This document shows, piece after piece, positions 17,254-25,458 of a DNA stretch of 64,000 nucleotides. Origin of the DNA: Kitasatospora sp. NBC_01246 (GTDB taxonomy: Bacteria; Actinomycetota; Actinomycetes; Streptomycetales; Streptomycetaceae); assembly GCF_036226505.1 (NCBI RefSeq), contig NZ_CP108484.1, forward strand, positions 6,758,001-6,822,000. The letters are read 5' to 3'. The notes under the pieces were generated by a model. The model was not told where the DNA came from. It made no database searches and saw only the letters and a list, made by a program, of their open reading frames with translations. Numbering within the stretch: the first letter of the stretch is position 1; each line of letters starts with the position of its first letter. Position numbers and translations under genes: made by a program.

Positions 17254-17657
17254 TCGTCACCACCGCCGCAGGCTCCGCCGCCGTCATCCTGGGTCCGAAC
17301 GGCGAACGGATCCGCCTCCGCTGCCTGGCCCGCCGCTCCATGCTCGCCAGTGCCTGCGAGTCCTTCGACCACCTGCGGCTGAGCCCCGGCGCCCGCCACA
17401 CGCTGCCGGGGCAGGCCGGGACCGAGGTCGCCCTCCATGTGCTGCGCGGCTCCCTCCTCGTGGGGCAGACGCCCGGTGAACCGAACCACCTGGCGGTCGA
17501 CGGCGACCTCCTGCTGGCCCGCCGGGGCACCCCGCTCCGACTGGAGGCCGGACCGCTGGGTGCCGAACTGCTCTGCCTCACCCTGGCCGCGGCCCCCCGC
17601 GCCACCGCCCGCCCGGCCCCGGCCCGGCGGCGCACCGAGTGGCGTACCCGCCCCTGA
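17250..17657 (+). CDS. Second cupin-like small protein
   Basis: A 135-residue protein with a cupin-type beta pattern: DHLRLSPGARHTLPGQAG, TEVALHVLRGSLLVGQ, then VDGDLLLARRGTPLRLEAG. A single His pair (H50, H63) may be metal-related, but the canonical cupin metal set is not evident. The start is GTG at 17250, overlapping the previous stop and preceded by GGGAGG, so it is translationally coupled to the first cupin. The Arg/Pro-rich tail is probably disordered. Confidence 0.65.
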   Translation: MIVTTAAGSAAVILGPNGERIRLRCLARRSMLASACESFDHLRLSPGARHTLPGQAGTEVALHVLRGSLLVGQTPGEPNHLAVDGDLLLARRGTPLRLEAGPLGAELLCLTLAAAPRATARPAPARRRTEWRTRP

Positions 17658-18002
17658 CCCGCCCCGAGCCCGCCGGCCCTCCCGGCCCGGGTGCTCCACT
17701 CCGGAGCGCCCGGGCCGGACGGCTGTCCCGGCCCCACGCCCGCAGGTGCACCCCGGCCTGCCCCGACCCGCGCCGGGGCCGCCCCACGTGCGCGGGGCCG
17801 TACCGCGTCCGGTCCTGCGCGGGCCGCCGCCCCGTTCGCCGCCCTGTCCGCCGTCCCGTCCGAAGTCCCGTCCGAAGTCCCGGAGTGGGACCGGAACGGG
17901 ACGGCGGGCCCATGCGCCCGGGGCGGCGGCCCGCGCAGGGTGGAGGAAGAACGGCCGACCGGCCCGAACCGGTCGGAAGTCGAAGGATCTGGAGCATTTC
18001 CC
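17658..18002 (+). other. Gap between cupin gene and small peptide gene
   Basis: No gene is recognised. A GTCCGAAGTCCC-type direct repeat lies near 17857-17882. A perfect inverted repeat GACCGG-CCCGAA-CCGGTC (17957-17974) sits about 28 bases before the peptide start and could be an operator or a short hairpin in the leader. Confidence 0.5.
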
Positions 18003-18182
18003 ATGGCAACGAACACGGCAACGAAGACGTTCTGCGTCGCGTCCGTACTCGTCGGCCTGGCCGCGGCAGCCGTCGTGTGTCGGAACGTCGTCGACGGCGC
18101 GGCAACCACCCCCGCCCCTTCGCCCAAGCGCGGTGGGACCACGAACAGGTGCAAGCCCGGGGAGAAGGACTGCAAGGGCTGA
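18003..18182 (+). CDS. 59-residue membrane-anchored or secreted peptide with Cys tail
   Basis: The frame has a polar N-terminus, one hydrophobic segment (about residues 10-26, FCVASVLVGLAAAAVVC), a Pro/Thr linker and a short C-terminal tail RCKPGEKDCKG with two cysteines spaced by seven residues. A GGAG lies upstream of the ATG. It could be a single-pass membrane peptide or an exported peptide whose tail forms one disulfide; a modified-peptide precursor is a weaker alternative. It follows the DHQS-like/cupin genes in the same direction and precedes a strong hairpin. Confidence 0.55.
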   Translation: MATNTATKTFCVASVLVGLAAAAVVCRNVVDGAATTPAPSPKRGGTTNRCKPGEKDCKG

Positions 18183-18215
18183 GGCGCCGTCCGTCTCCGT
18201 CCCCCTGAACCCGTC

Positions 18216-18248
18216 GCCGCCCCCGGTGCAGCCCGCACCGGGGGCGGC
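18216..18248. terminator. Bidirectional hairpin terminator
   Basis: A perfect 14-bp GC stem (18216-18229 with 18235-18248) with a 5-nt loop lies between the convergent peptide gene and histidine kinase gene and can serve both. Confidence 0.75.
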
Positions 18249-18257
18249 GGCCGTTCC

Positions 18258-20495
18258 TCATGCCGTGCCCGCGCCGCCCTTGGACGGGAAGCGGGGGAGC
18301 ACGGCCCGCACCCGGGTCCCGTGTTCCCGGGGCAGCGGTGCCACCGTGCAGCTGCCGCCGATCTCGGCGGCCCGGTCGGCCATCGACCGGACCCCGACCC
18401 CGCTCCCCTCGCCGCCCGCGGGCTCGGGCAGGGCGTCGCCGTCCGCCTCCCGCCGGTAGCCGACCCCGTCGTCCTGCACGGTCAGCGTCAGCGTCTCGTC
18501 GTCCACCCGGACCACCACCTCGGCGCGTTCGGCGCGGGCGTGCCGCAGGACGTTGTTCAGCGCCTCGGCGGTGATCCGGTAGACGGCCACCTCGACGGCG
18601 GCCGGCAGGGGCGGCAGGGGGTCGGGGGTCACGGTGGCGTCGACGGCGAGTCCGGCGCCGCTGAAGGTGAGCGCGAGGTGCTGGACGGCCCGGGCCAGCC
18701 CGAACTCGCCCAGCGGGGCGGGCCCGAGGCGGTCGGTGATCCGCCGGACCTCCTTGATCGCCAGCGCGAGGTCGCCCGAGATCCCGGTCAGCGTCCGCGC
18801 CATCTCCCCGCCGGTGTCCGCGGCCCGAGCCTCCTCCCCGGCGGCCCCGGAGACCCCGGTGGCCGCGGCGACCCCGGCCGCCGCCGAGGCGACGTTGTCC
18901 ACCCGCAGCCGGAGCCCGGCCAGCACGGGGCCGAGCCCGTCGTGGATGTCCCGGCGCAGCCAGCGCCGCTCCTCCTCCCGCGCCGCGACGATCTGCGCCC
19001 GGCTCGCCTGGAGGTCCTCCTGCAACCGCAGCGAGGCGACGGCGGGCGAGACCTGGTCGGCGAGCGAGCGCAGGATGTCGATGTCGCCGGCCTCCAGCCG
19101 CTCCTCGCCCTCGCGCAGCCCGACCGTCAACTCCCCGATCGTCGTGCCGTGGTGGACCAGGGCGAAGGCCTGGTCCGGTCCGTCCGCCCGGCCCACGGCG
19201 GCCAGCGGGCGGCGGCCGGCCCGGGTGGTGACGCTCAGCGCGACCCCGGGCAGCCGCAGCTCCTCCGCGACGGTGCCGCACAGGACGGCCGGCAGCCGCT
19301 CGGGGTCCACCACCTGCCGGACCCGTCCGGCCAGGGTGCGCAGGACCTGGTAGGGCTGGGCGCGGCCGCCGTAGTAGAGCCGGTCGATCACCCCGACCGC
19401 CCACCGGGCGGCCCGGGGCAGGGCGGCGCCGAGCCCGAACACCAGGGCGATCAGCGTCAGCCCGGCCGCACCCCGGCCCGGGACCAGCCAGCCGGAGAGC
19501 ACGGCGGCCACCACCACGAACAGCGTGGTCAGCCCGGTGGCCAGGAGCAGTCCGGTCAGTACCGACCGGGCCGCCCGGTCGAGCCGCCAGCCGCCGTCGC
19601 GGATCACCAGGTGGGCGACGGCGACCGCCCAGACCGCGCCGGCGGCGGTGAACAGCCCGTAGCTGAGCCAATAGTCGCTCTGGAAGCTGCGGTTGTAGTA
19701 GTCCTCCAGCCCGGCCCAGAGCAGGTAGGCGCCCAGCATGCCCGCCACGTGCGCCCGGTGGGCCGGGTGCTGCGGCCGGGGCGCGCCGTCGCGGCCGCGC
19801 TCCGGACGGGGGGAGGGGCGGAGCAGCCGGACCAGCAGGACGGCGGCGGCGAAGCCGACGAACAGGAAGTTCGCCGGTTCGTAGAGGCTGTCCAGGTGGT
19901 CGGCGATCGAGCCGAAGAACCGGGCGGGCGCGCCGTCGGCGAGCGGGTTCGGCCGGCCGTACGAGGTCGCGTGGCCCAGGAACGACAGGCCGTCCGGGAT
20001 CTCCCAGAGCGCGACGGCACCGATGTAGAGCCACCACCGGCGGTCGGTGAGCCGGCCGTACGGGAGCCAGAGCGGCAGGACGTAGAACAGGGTCTGGCTG
20101 ATCGTGTTGCAGACCGACCGCAGCACCGCCATCGCCCCCGCGAGGCGCGGATCGGAGAGTTCCACCCAGACGGGTGCCCCAGCGGCGCTGGGCAGCATCG
20201 AGGTCAGGGCGTAGACCAGCATCACCCAGCCGAGCGGGCTGCCCGGGCGGTGGGCGTGCAGCAGCATCCCGGCACCGGCGGTGGGCAGTGCGTAGAGCAG
20301 GACGGCGAGTTGGTCCCGGGGGCGGTCGACCCCGGGCGTACCGAGGTGGACGAGCACGTAGCAGGTCCAGAGGGTGGCGACGGCCAGGCAGAGGGCCGTG
20401 CAGGCCGCTGCGGCGGCGAGCTGCCGTTGGGCGGGCGTCCGGCGGGCGGAGGGCCCGGTGGCAGTCCGCGGCCGGGTCGGGATCACCGTGATCAT
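18258..20495 (-). CDS. Sensor histidine kinase, NarL/DesK type (kinase 1)
   Basis: A 745-residue membrane kinase. Residues about 25-345 hold nine to ten hydrophobic segments (7TM-like sensor), followed by a GAF-like region (390-480), a HisKA_3 box RREEERRWLRRDIHDGLGP with phospho-His near 518, and a HATPase domain ending in DDGVGYRR and GVGVRSMADRAAEIGG. It is divergent from the response regulator gene at 20687, its probable partner. It is closely similar in plan to the kinase at 21605, so the two are likely duplicates. ATG 20495 was chosen over an upstream start 15 bases earlier. Confidence 0.9.
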   Translation of the reverse strand: MITVIPTRPRTATGPSARRTPAQRQLAAAAACTALCLAVATLWTCYVLVHLGTPGVDRPRDQLAVLLYALPTAGAGMLLHAHRPGSPLGWVMLVYALTSMLPSAAGAPVWVELSDPRLAGAMAVLRSVCNTISQTLFYVLPLWLPYGRLTDRRWWLYIGAVALWEIPDGLSFLGHATSYGRPNPLADGAPARFFGSIADHLDSLYEPANFLFVGFAAAVLLVRLLRPSPRPERGRDGAPRPQHPAHRAHVAGMLGAYLLWAGLEDYYNRSFQSDYWLSYGLFTAAGAVWAVAVAHLVIRDGGWRLDRAARSVLTGLLLATGLTTLFVVVAAVLSGWLVPGRGAAGLTLIALVFGLGAALPRAARWAVGVIDRLYYGGRAQPYQVLRTLAGRVRQVVDPERLPAVLCGTVAEELRLPGVALSVTTRAGRRPLAAVGRADGPDQAFALVHHGTTIGELTVGLREGEERLEAGDIDILRSLADQVSPAVASLRLQEDLQASRAQIVAAREEERRWLRRDIHDGLGPVLAGLRLRVDNVASAAAGVAAATGVSGAAGEEARAADTGGEMARTLTGISGDLALAIKEVRRITDRLGPAPLGEFGLARAVQHLALTFSGAGLAVDATVTPDPLPPLPAAVEVAVYRITAEALNNVLRHARAERAEVVVRVDDETLTLTVQDDGVGYRREADGDALPEPAGGEGSGVGVRSMADRAAEIGGSCTVAPLPREHGTRVRAVLPRFPSKGGAGTA

Positions 20496-20686
20496 GGCAC
20501 CGCCTCGCAACGGGCTCGGGAGAGGTCCGGCGGCAGCCGCGCGCCGGGCACCATTTCAGTCTCGACCGCCCGCCGTCCCGGGCGCATGGGGCAGCGGTCT
20601 CGTCCTCGGCACGGTGGTCCGTCGCCGCACATCGATCCGCGCATGTCACAGAGAGTCACTCCCGCATCGCTGGTAGTGTCGGCCAG

Positions 20687-21502
20687 GTGGACCAACAGCA
20701 CCCCGTCGAACCGCCCGCCCCGCAGCCGGACGATCGGCCCCGGGCCGCGCCGCCGGGAGCGGGCGACGGCTCCGGCGCACCGGGAGCGCCGTCCGGCCCG
20801 GTCGGCGGGCAGGTCCCGGAGGCCCCCGGGCCGTCGGGCGAGGAGCGGGAGGACTCCTCCGTCCGGGTCCTGATCGTCGACGACCACCCGCTGTTCCGGG
20901 AGGGCCTCAGGGCGGCGCTGGAGAGCGCCGAGGGGATCGCCGTGGTGGCCGAGGCGGAGCGGGTCGGCGAGGTCGCGGCCGCCGTCGCCCGCAGCCGCCC
21001 GGACGTGGTCGTGATGGACCTCTCGCTGCCGGACGGCTCCGGGCTGGAGGCCGCGCGCCGGCTCGCCGAGCGGCAGCCGTCCCCGCCGGTGCTGATGCTG
21101 ACCATGTCGGACGACGACGGCAGCCTGCTCGCCGCGCTCCAGGCGGGCGCGCGCGGCTACCTGGTCAAGGGCGCCGGCCGGGAGGAGGTGCTGCACGCGG
21201 TGCGGACGGTCGCGGCGGGCGGGGCGGTGTTCGGCGCGGACGTGGCCGGGCGGATCACGGCGCTGCTGGCGGGCGCCCGGCTGCGCGAGGCCGGGCAGCT
21301 GTTCCCCGCGCTCACCGCGCGCGAGGCGGAGGTGCTCGACCTGGTGGCGCGCGGGCTGGACAACCGGCGGATCGCCCGGGAGCTGGTGGTGGCGGAGAAG
21401 ACGGTCCGCAACCACGTGACGCACATCTTCGAGAAGCTGCACGTCGCCACCCGGGCCGAGGCGGTGGCCCGGGCACGCGACATGGGACTCGGCGACGGCT
21501 GA
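20687..21502 (+). CDS. LuxR/NarL family response regulator
   Basis: A 271-residue regulator. The receiver domain begins near residue 59 with acidic pair D65-D66, phospho-acceptor Asp111 in VVVMDLSLPDGSG and Lys in YLVKGA. The C-terminal LuxR HTH covers about 210-268 (LTAREAEVLDLVARGLDNRRIARELVVAEKTV). The first 57 residues are an unusual Pro/Gly-rich extension; no ATG or GTG lies nearer the receiver domain, so the GTG at 20687 is kept, although its ribosome site is weak. It is flanked by two kinase genes and is probably addressed by both. Confidence 0.88.
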   Translation: MDQQHPVEPPAPQPDDRPRAAPPGAGDGSGAPGAPSGPVGGQVPEAPGPSGEEREDSSVRVLIVDDHPLFREGLRAALESAEGIAVVAEAERVGEVAAAVARSRPDVVVMDLSLPDGSGLEAARRLAERQPSPPVLMLTMSDDDGSLLAALQAGARGYLVKGAGREEVLHAVRTVAAGGAVFGADVAGRITALLAGARLREAGQLFPALTAREAEVLDLVARGLDNRRIARELVVAEKTVRNHVTHIFEKLHVATRAEAVARARDMGLGDG

Positions 21503-21604
21503 GGCGGCCGGCACCGGGGCGGGCGCGGGGCGGGGCACGGAGCGGACCGCCGCCCCGCGCGCCCGGGACGCCAGGAAGCCGAGGATGCGGGGGAGGAGGC
21601 CCAC

Positions 21605-23836
21605 ATGAGCGAACCGGTGCCGGCGATCGGCGCCCGGCAGGCCGGTCCGACCCGGGCGTACTGGGTCTGTGCCGCGACGCTGCTCTCCGGCCTCGGCTGG
21701 GTGCTGCTGGCCCTCGTCCACCAGGACGCCCCGTGGACCGACGCGTTCCTGCTCCACGACGGCCAGACGGTGCTGCTCGGCTTCGGCTTCGCGCTCTCCG
21801 GGGTGCTCGTCCTGGCCCATCGGGCCGGACCGGACTCCTCCCCGCCGGGCGCCGTCGGCGGTCCCGGCCCCACCGACCCCGGCCGGACCGCCCCGGCCGC
21901 CGCCGCTCCCCCCGGACTCGGCCTCGGAGTGGTCCTGCTGGCCGCCGGCTTCGGCGGCTGCCTCTCCCGCTTCGTGCTGTTCGCGGCCAGGGCGGCCGGG
22001 GCCGGCCCGGTGGCGGAGGCCGTCGGGGCGGCCTTGCTGCTCGCCTCCGTCACCCTGTTCGTCTTCCTGGCCATCGCCCTGCCGCTCTGGCTCCCGGAGG
22101 GGCGGCTGCCCGGCGGCCCCGCGGGCCGGGCGTTCGTGGTCGTGGTGGCGCTCTGGAGCGCCTGCCACGCCTGCGTGGTCCGGCTCGGGGCGCCGCTGCC
22201 CTACTTCGGCGACGTCCTGGTGCCGCAGGGCGAGGGGCTGCCGCTGGACGAATGGCGGGTCACGCCGGTCTCCTGGGCGCTCGTCGCGGTCAGCCTGACG
22301 GTGGCCGCGGTGCGCTGGCGCCGCTCGGACCGGCCGCACCGGGCGGTCGCGGCGGTGCTCGTCCCCTACCTGATCTGGTTGGTCACCACCAACATCGCGC
22401 TCAGGCTGGGGACCTCCGAGAGCATCGCGGCGGTCGCCTACTTCACCGGCTCGGCGCTGTGGATGCTCGGCGCGGTCGGGTACGGCTTCACCCGGGACCG
22501 CTCGCGCTACCTGGACCGGGCGACCCGGCGGATGCTCAGCGTCCTCGCCCTGACCGCCGTGCTGATCTCCGGCTACCTCGGCATCGCGCTGCTGCTGCGC
22601 CGCGCGTTGCCGCAGGCCAGTACCGCCGGCGCCCAGCTCCTCGCGGCCGGGGCGCTCGCCATCGGGGGGTTGATCGGCCCGACCACCCGCTGGGTGGTCC
22701 GCGCCGTCGACCGCTTCTACTACGGCGAGCGGGCCCGCCCGTACCAGGTGGTGCGCGCGCTCGCCGAGCGGCTCAGCCGGGCCGTCAGTCCCGCCGACGC
22801 GCCGCCGCTGCTCTGCGAGACCGTGGTCGGCGCCCTCGGCCTGCCCGGGGCCCGGGTGGTCCTGCACACCAGCAGCGGTCCGCACGAACTCGCCTCGGTG
22901 GGCACCGTCGGTCCCGACAGCCAGGTGTTCCCGCTCAGTTACGAGGGCATGGTGATCGGCGGCCTCTGCGCGCCGCCGCGCGCCGGGCAGCCCGTGCTGG
23001 ACGCCCAGGACCACGAGGTGCTGCGGTTCCTCGCCGACCAGGCCGCGCCCGCCATCGCCTCGCTGCGGATGTACGAGGAGGTCCAGTCCGGCCGGCGGCA
23101 GATCGTGCTGGCCCGGGAGGAGGAGCGGCGCCGGCTGCGGCACGACCTGCACGACGGGCTCGGGCCGACCCTGTCCGGACTGCGGCTCGGCATCGACACC
23201 GCGCGGGCCGCCGTCCCCGAGGACTCCCCGGCCGCCCGCTCGCTGCGCGCGGTGTCGGCCGGGATCGGCCAGGCGATCGTCGAACTGCGCCGGATCACCG
23301 AGGGGTTGGCGCCCGCCGCGCTGGCCGGCCAGGGCCTGGCGGAGGCGCTGCGGCGACTGGTCGCCGGACTGGACGGGGAGCGGGTCCGGCTCAGCCTGGA
23401 GCTCGACCCGGACCCGCCGCCGGTGCTGCCGGCCGCCGTCGAGGTGGCGGTGCTGCGGATCGGCGGCGAGGCGCTGAACAACGTGCTGCGCCACGCGGGC
23501 GCCACCGAGGCCCGGTTGACGCTGCGGGTCCGCCCGCACGAGGTGGTGGTCGAGGCCCGGGACGACGGCCGGGGCTTCCCGGCGGCCCCCGCGGGCGGCG
23601 GCGAACCCGGCGCCGCCGAGCAGGACGGCGCCGGCCGCCGCGGTGCCCACCGGGCCGGATCCGGGCTCGGGCTGCGCTCGATGGCCGAGCGCGCCGAGGA
23701 GTTGGGCGGCGCCTTCACGGCCGTGAACCACCCCGGCGGCGCCCTCGTCCGGGCGGTGCTGCCCCGGATGCCGGTCGTGTCCGAAACGACGGCCCCGACC
23801 ACGGACGGAGCCGACCGCCCGCGGCGGGCCCCTTGA
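21605..23836 (+). CDS. Sensor histidine kinase, NarL/DesK type (kinase 2)
   Basis: A 743-residue kinase laid out like kinase 1: a multi-pass N-terminal region (about 20-360), the same RxVDRFYYGERARPYQV junction, a GAF-like domain, HisKA_3 box EEERRRLRHDLHDGLGP with His516, and HATPase with NNVLRHAG and DDGRGFPAAP. The ATP domain carries a Gly/Ala-rich insertion near residues 660-690. It starts 102 bp after the response regulator and is probably cotranscribed with it. Input signals are unknown for both kinases. Confidence 0.9.
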   Translation: MSEPVPAIGARQAGPTRAYWVCAATLLSGLGWVLLALVHQDAPWTDAFLLHDGQTVLLGFGFALSGVLVLAHRAGPDSSPPGAVGGPGPTDPGRTAPAAAAPPGLGLGVVLLAAGFGGCLSRFVLFAARAAGAGPVAEAVGAALLLASVTLFVFLAIALPLWLPEGRLPGGPAGRAFVVVVALWSACHACVVRLGAPLPYFGDVLVPQGEGLPLDEWRVTPVSWALVAVSLTVAAVRWRRSDRPHRAVAAVLVPYLIWLVTTNIALRLGTSESIAAVAYFTGSALWMLGAVGYGFTRDRSRYLDRATRRMLSVLALTAVLISGYLGIALLLRRALPQASTAGAQLLAAGALAIGGLIGPTTRWVVRAVDRFYYGERARPYQVVRALAERLSRAVSPADAPPLLCETVVGALGLPGARVVLHTSSGPHELASVGTVGPDSQVFPLSYEGMVIGGLCAPPRAGQPVLDAQDHEVLRFLADQAAPAIASLRMYEEVQSGRRQIVLAREEERRRLRHDLHDGLGPTLSGLRLGIDTARAAVPEDSPAARSLRAVSAGIGQAIVELRRITEGLAPAALAGQGLAEALRRLVAGLDGERVRLSLELDPDPPPVLPAAVEVAVLRIGGEALNNVLRHAGATEARLTLRVRPHEVVVEARDDGRGFPAAPAGGGEPGAAEQDGAGRRGAHRAGSGLGLRSMAERAEELGGAFTAVNHPGGALVRAVLPRMPVVSETTAPTTDGADRPRRAP

Positions 23837-24034
23837 CGGAAGCCGGGGTTGGCCCAATCATCATGGTCGCGTCAACTTCGCGGCTGTGCCCCCGCTGTCA
23901 CCGCTCCCCGACCGGGCTGTCCCGGCCGGCAGCCCTGTTCCCGGCCGGACCCCAACCCGGCCGCCCCTACGACCCGATGGCCCTCCGCGAGGCTGTGCGC
24001 TTCCGTTCTGCCCCATCAGAATCTGGAGCCTCCA

Positions 24035-25387
24035 TTGAACGAGCGCGCCTCGCGGCGATCCCGCCTGCGCCGATCCGCCCTGTCGACCGGGGCGGTCGTC
24101 ACACTCGCCGCCGCCCTGTTCGCCCCCGCCGCCGTCGCGGCCCCCGCCGCCCCGGTGGCACCCGAGGCCCCCCGGGCCGTCGCCGCCGCCCCCGACATCC
24201 CGGTCGCCAACGTCAAGGCGCACCTGGCCCAGCTGCAGTCGATAGCCACCGCCAACGGCGGCAACCGTGCCCACGGCCGTACCGGCTACAAGGCGTCGAT
24301 CGACTACGTGAAGGGCAAGTTGGACGCGGCGGGCTTCACCACCGCGCTGAAGACCTTCACCTACAACGGCTCGACCGGCTACAACCTCATCGCCGACTGG
24401 CCGGGCGGCGACACCTCGCACGTCGTGATGGCCGGCGCCCACCTGGACTCCGTCACCGGCGGTCCGGGCATCAACGACAACGGCTCCGGCTCGGCCGGCA
24501 TCCTGGAGACCGCGCTGGCCGTCTCCCGGGCCGGCCTCCAGCCCACCAAGCACCTGCGGTTCGGCTGGTGGGGCGCCGAGGAGTACGGCATGGTCGGCTC
24601 CAAGAACTACGTCAACAGCCTTCCCGCCGCCGAGCGTTCGAAGATCGACACGTATCTGAACTTCGACATGATCGGCTCGCCGAACCCGGGCTACTTCACC
24701 TACCGCTACGACTCCGCGCTGGACGCGCTGTTCCGCGACTACTTCGCGGGCATCGGGATCAGCACCGAGCAGGACTTCGAGGGCGACGGCCGCTCCGACC
24801 ACGCCCCGTTCCAGGACGCGGGCATCCGGGTCGGCGGCCTGTTCAGCGGCGCCGACTACACCAAGACCGCCGCCCAGGCGGCCAAGTGGGGCGGGACGGC
24901 CGGCCAGGCCTTCGACCGCTGCTACCACTCCTCCTGCGACACCAGCGCCAACATCAACGACACCGCGCTGGACCGGATGACCGACGCCATCGCGTACGCC
25001 GTCTGGACGCTCTCGGCCGGTACCACCACGCCGCCCACCGGCACCGTCTTCGAGACCACCACCGACGTCCAGATCCCGGACTACGGCGCCGCGGTGACCT
25101 CCGACCTCGCCGTCACCGGCCGGACCGGCAACGCGCCCGCCGCCCTCCAGGTCGCGGTGGACATCAAGCACACCTACCGCGGTGACCTGGTGGTCGACCT
25201 GGTCGCGCCGAACGGCACGACGTTCCGGCTGAAGAACTCCAGCGGCAACGACTCCGCGGCCAACGTCCAGGCCACCTACACCGTCGACGCCTCCGCGGTG
25301 CCGGCCAACGGCACCTGGAAGCTCAAGGTGCAGGACATCGCGCGCCAGGACACCGGCTACGTCGACAGCTGGAAGCTCACCTTCTGA
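24035..25387 (+). CDS. Secreted M28 aminopeptidase with P domain
   Basis: A 450-residue secreted zinc aminopeptidase like the S. griseus enzyme (SGAP). An Arg-rich signal peptide ends near AVAAPAAP. All five zinc and catalytic positions are visible: His and Asp in GAHLDSV, Asp in GINDNGSG, Glu pair in WGAEEYG, Asp in LNFDMIG and His in DGRSDHAPF. Residues about 335-450 form a P/homoB domain (VFETTTDVQIPDYG to YVDSWKLTF). The start is TTG at 24035 because GGAG lies 7 bases upstream and the signal peptide follows directly. A strong hairpin follows the stop. Confidence 0.93.
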   Translation: MNERASRRSRLRRSALSTGAVVTLAAALFAPAAVAAPAAPVAPEAPRAVAAAPDIPVANVKAHLAQLQSIATANGGNRAHGRTGYKASIDYVKGKLDAAGFTTALKTFTYNGSTGYNLIADWPGGDTSHVVMAGAHLDSVTGGPGINDNGSGSAGILETALAVSRAGLQPTKHLRFGWWGAEEYGMVGSKNYVNSLPAAERSKIDTYLNFDMIGSPNPGYFTYRYDSALDALFRDYFAGIGISTEQDFEGDGRSDHAPFQDAGIRVGGLFSGADYTKTAAQAAKWGGTAGQAFDRCYHSSCDTSANINDTALDRMTDAIAYAVWTLSAGTTTPPTGTVFETTTDVQIPDYGAAVTSDLAVTGRTGNAPAALQVAVDIKHTYRGDLVVDLVAPNGTTFRLKNSSGNDSAANVQATYTVDASAVPANGTWKLKVQDIARQDTGYVDSWKLTF

Positions 25388-25418
25388 CGAAGGCGCGCGA
25401 GGACGTAGGCACGCGAAA

Positions 25419-25446
25419 GGGGGTGCCGGCCGCGGCCGGCACCCCC
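25419..25446. terminator. Perfect palindromic terminator
   Basis: A 13-bp GC stem (25419-25431 with 25434-25446) around a 2-base centre lies between the convergent aminopeptidase and acyl-CoA dehydrogenase genes. The real loop must open some of the inner pairs. Confidence 0.78.
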
Positions 25447-25458
25447 GTCCAGCGCAGG

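Noticed and set aside
20492..23857. A minus-strand open frame of over 1100 codons opposite the regulator and kinase 2
   Set aside because: It is the GC-rich mirror of those genes, low-complexity and without domains; the opposite strand holds full kinase and regulator motifs.
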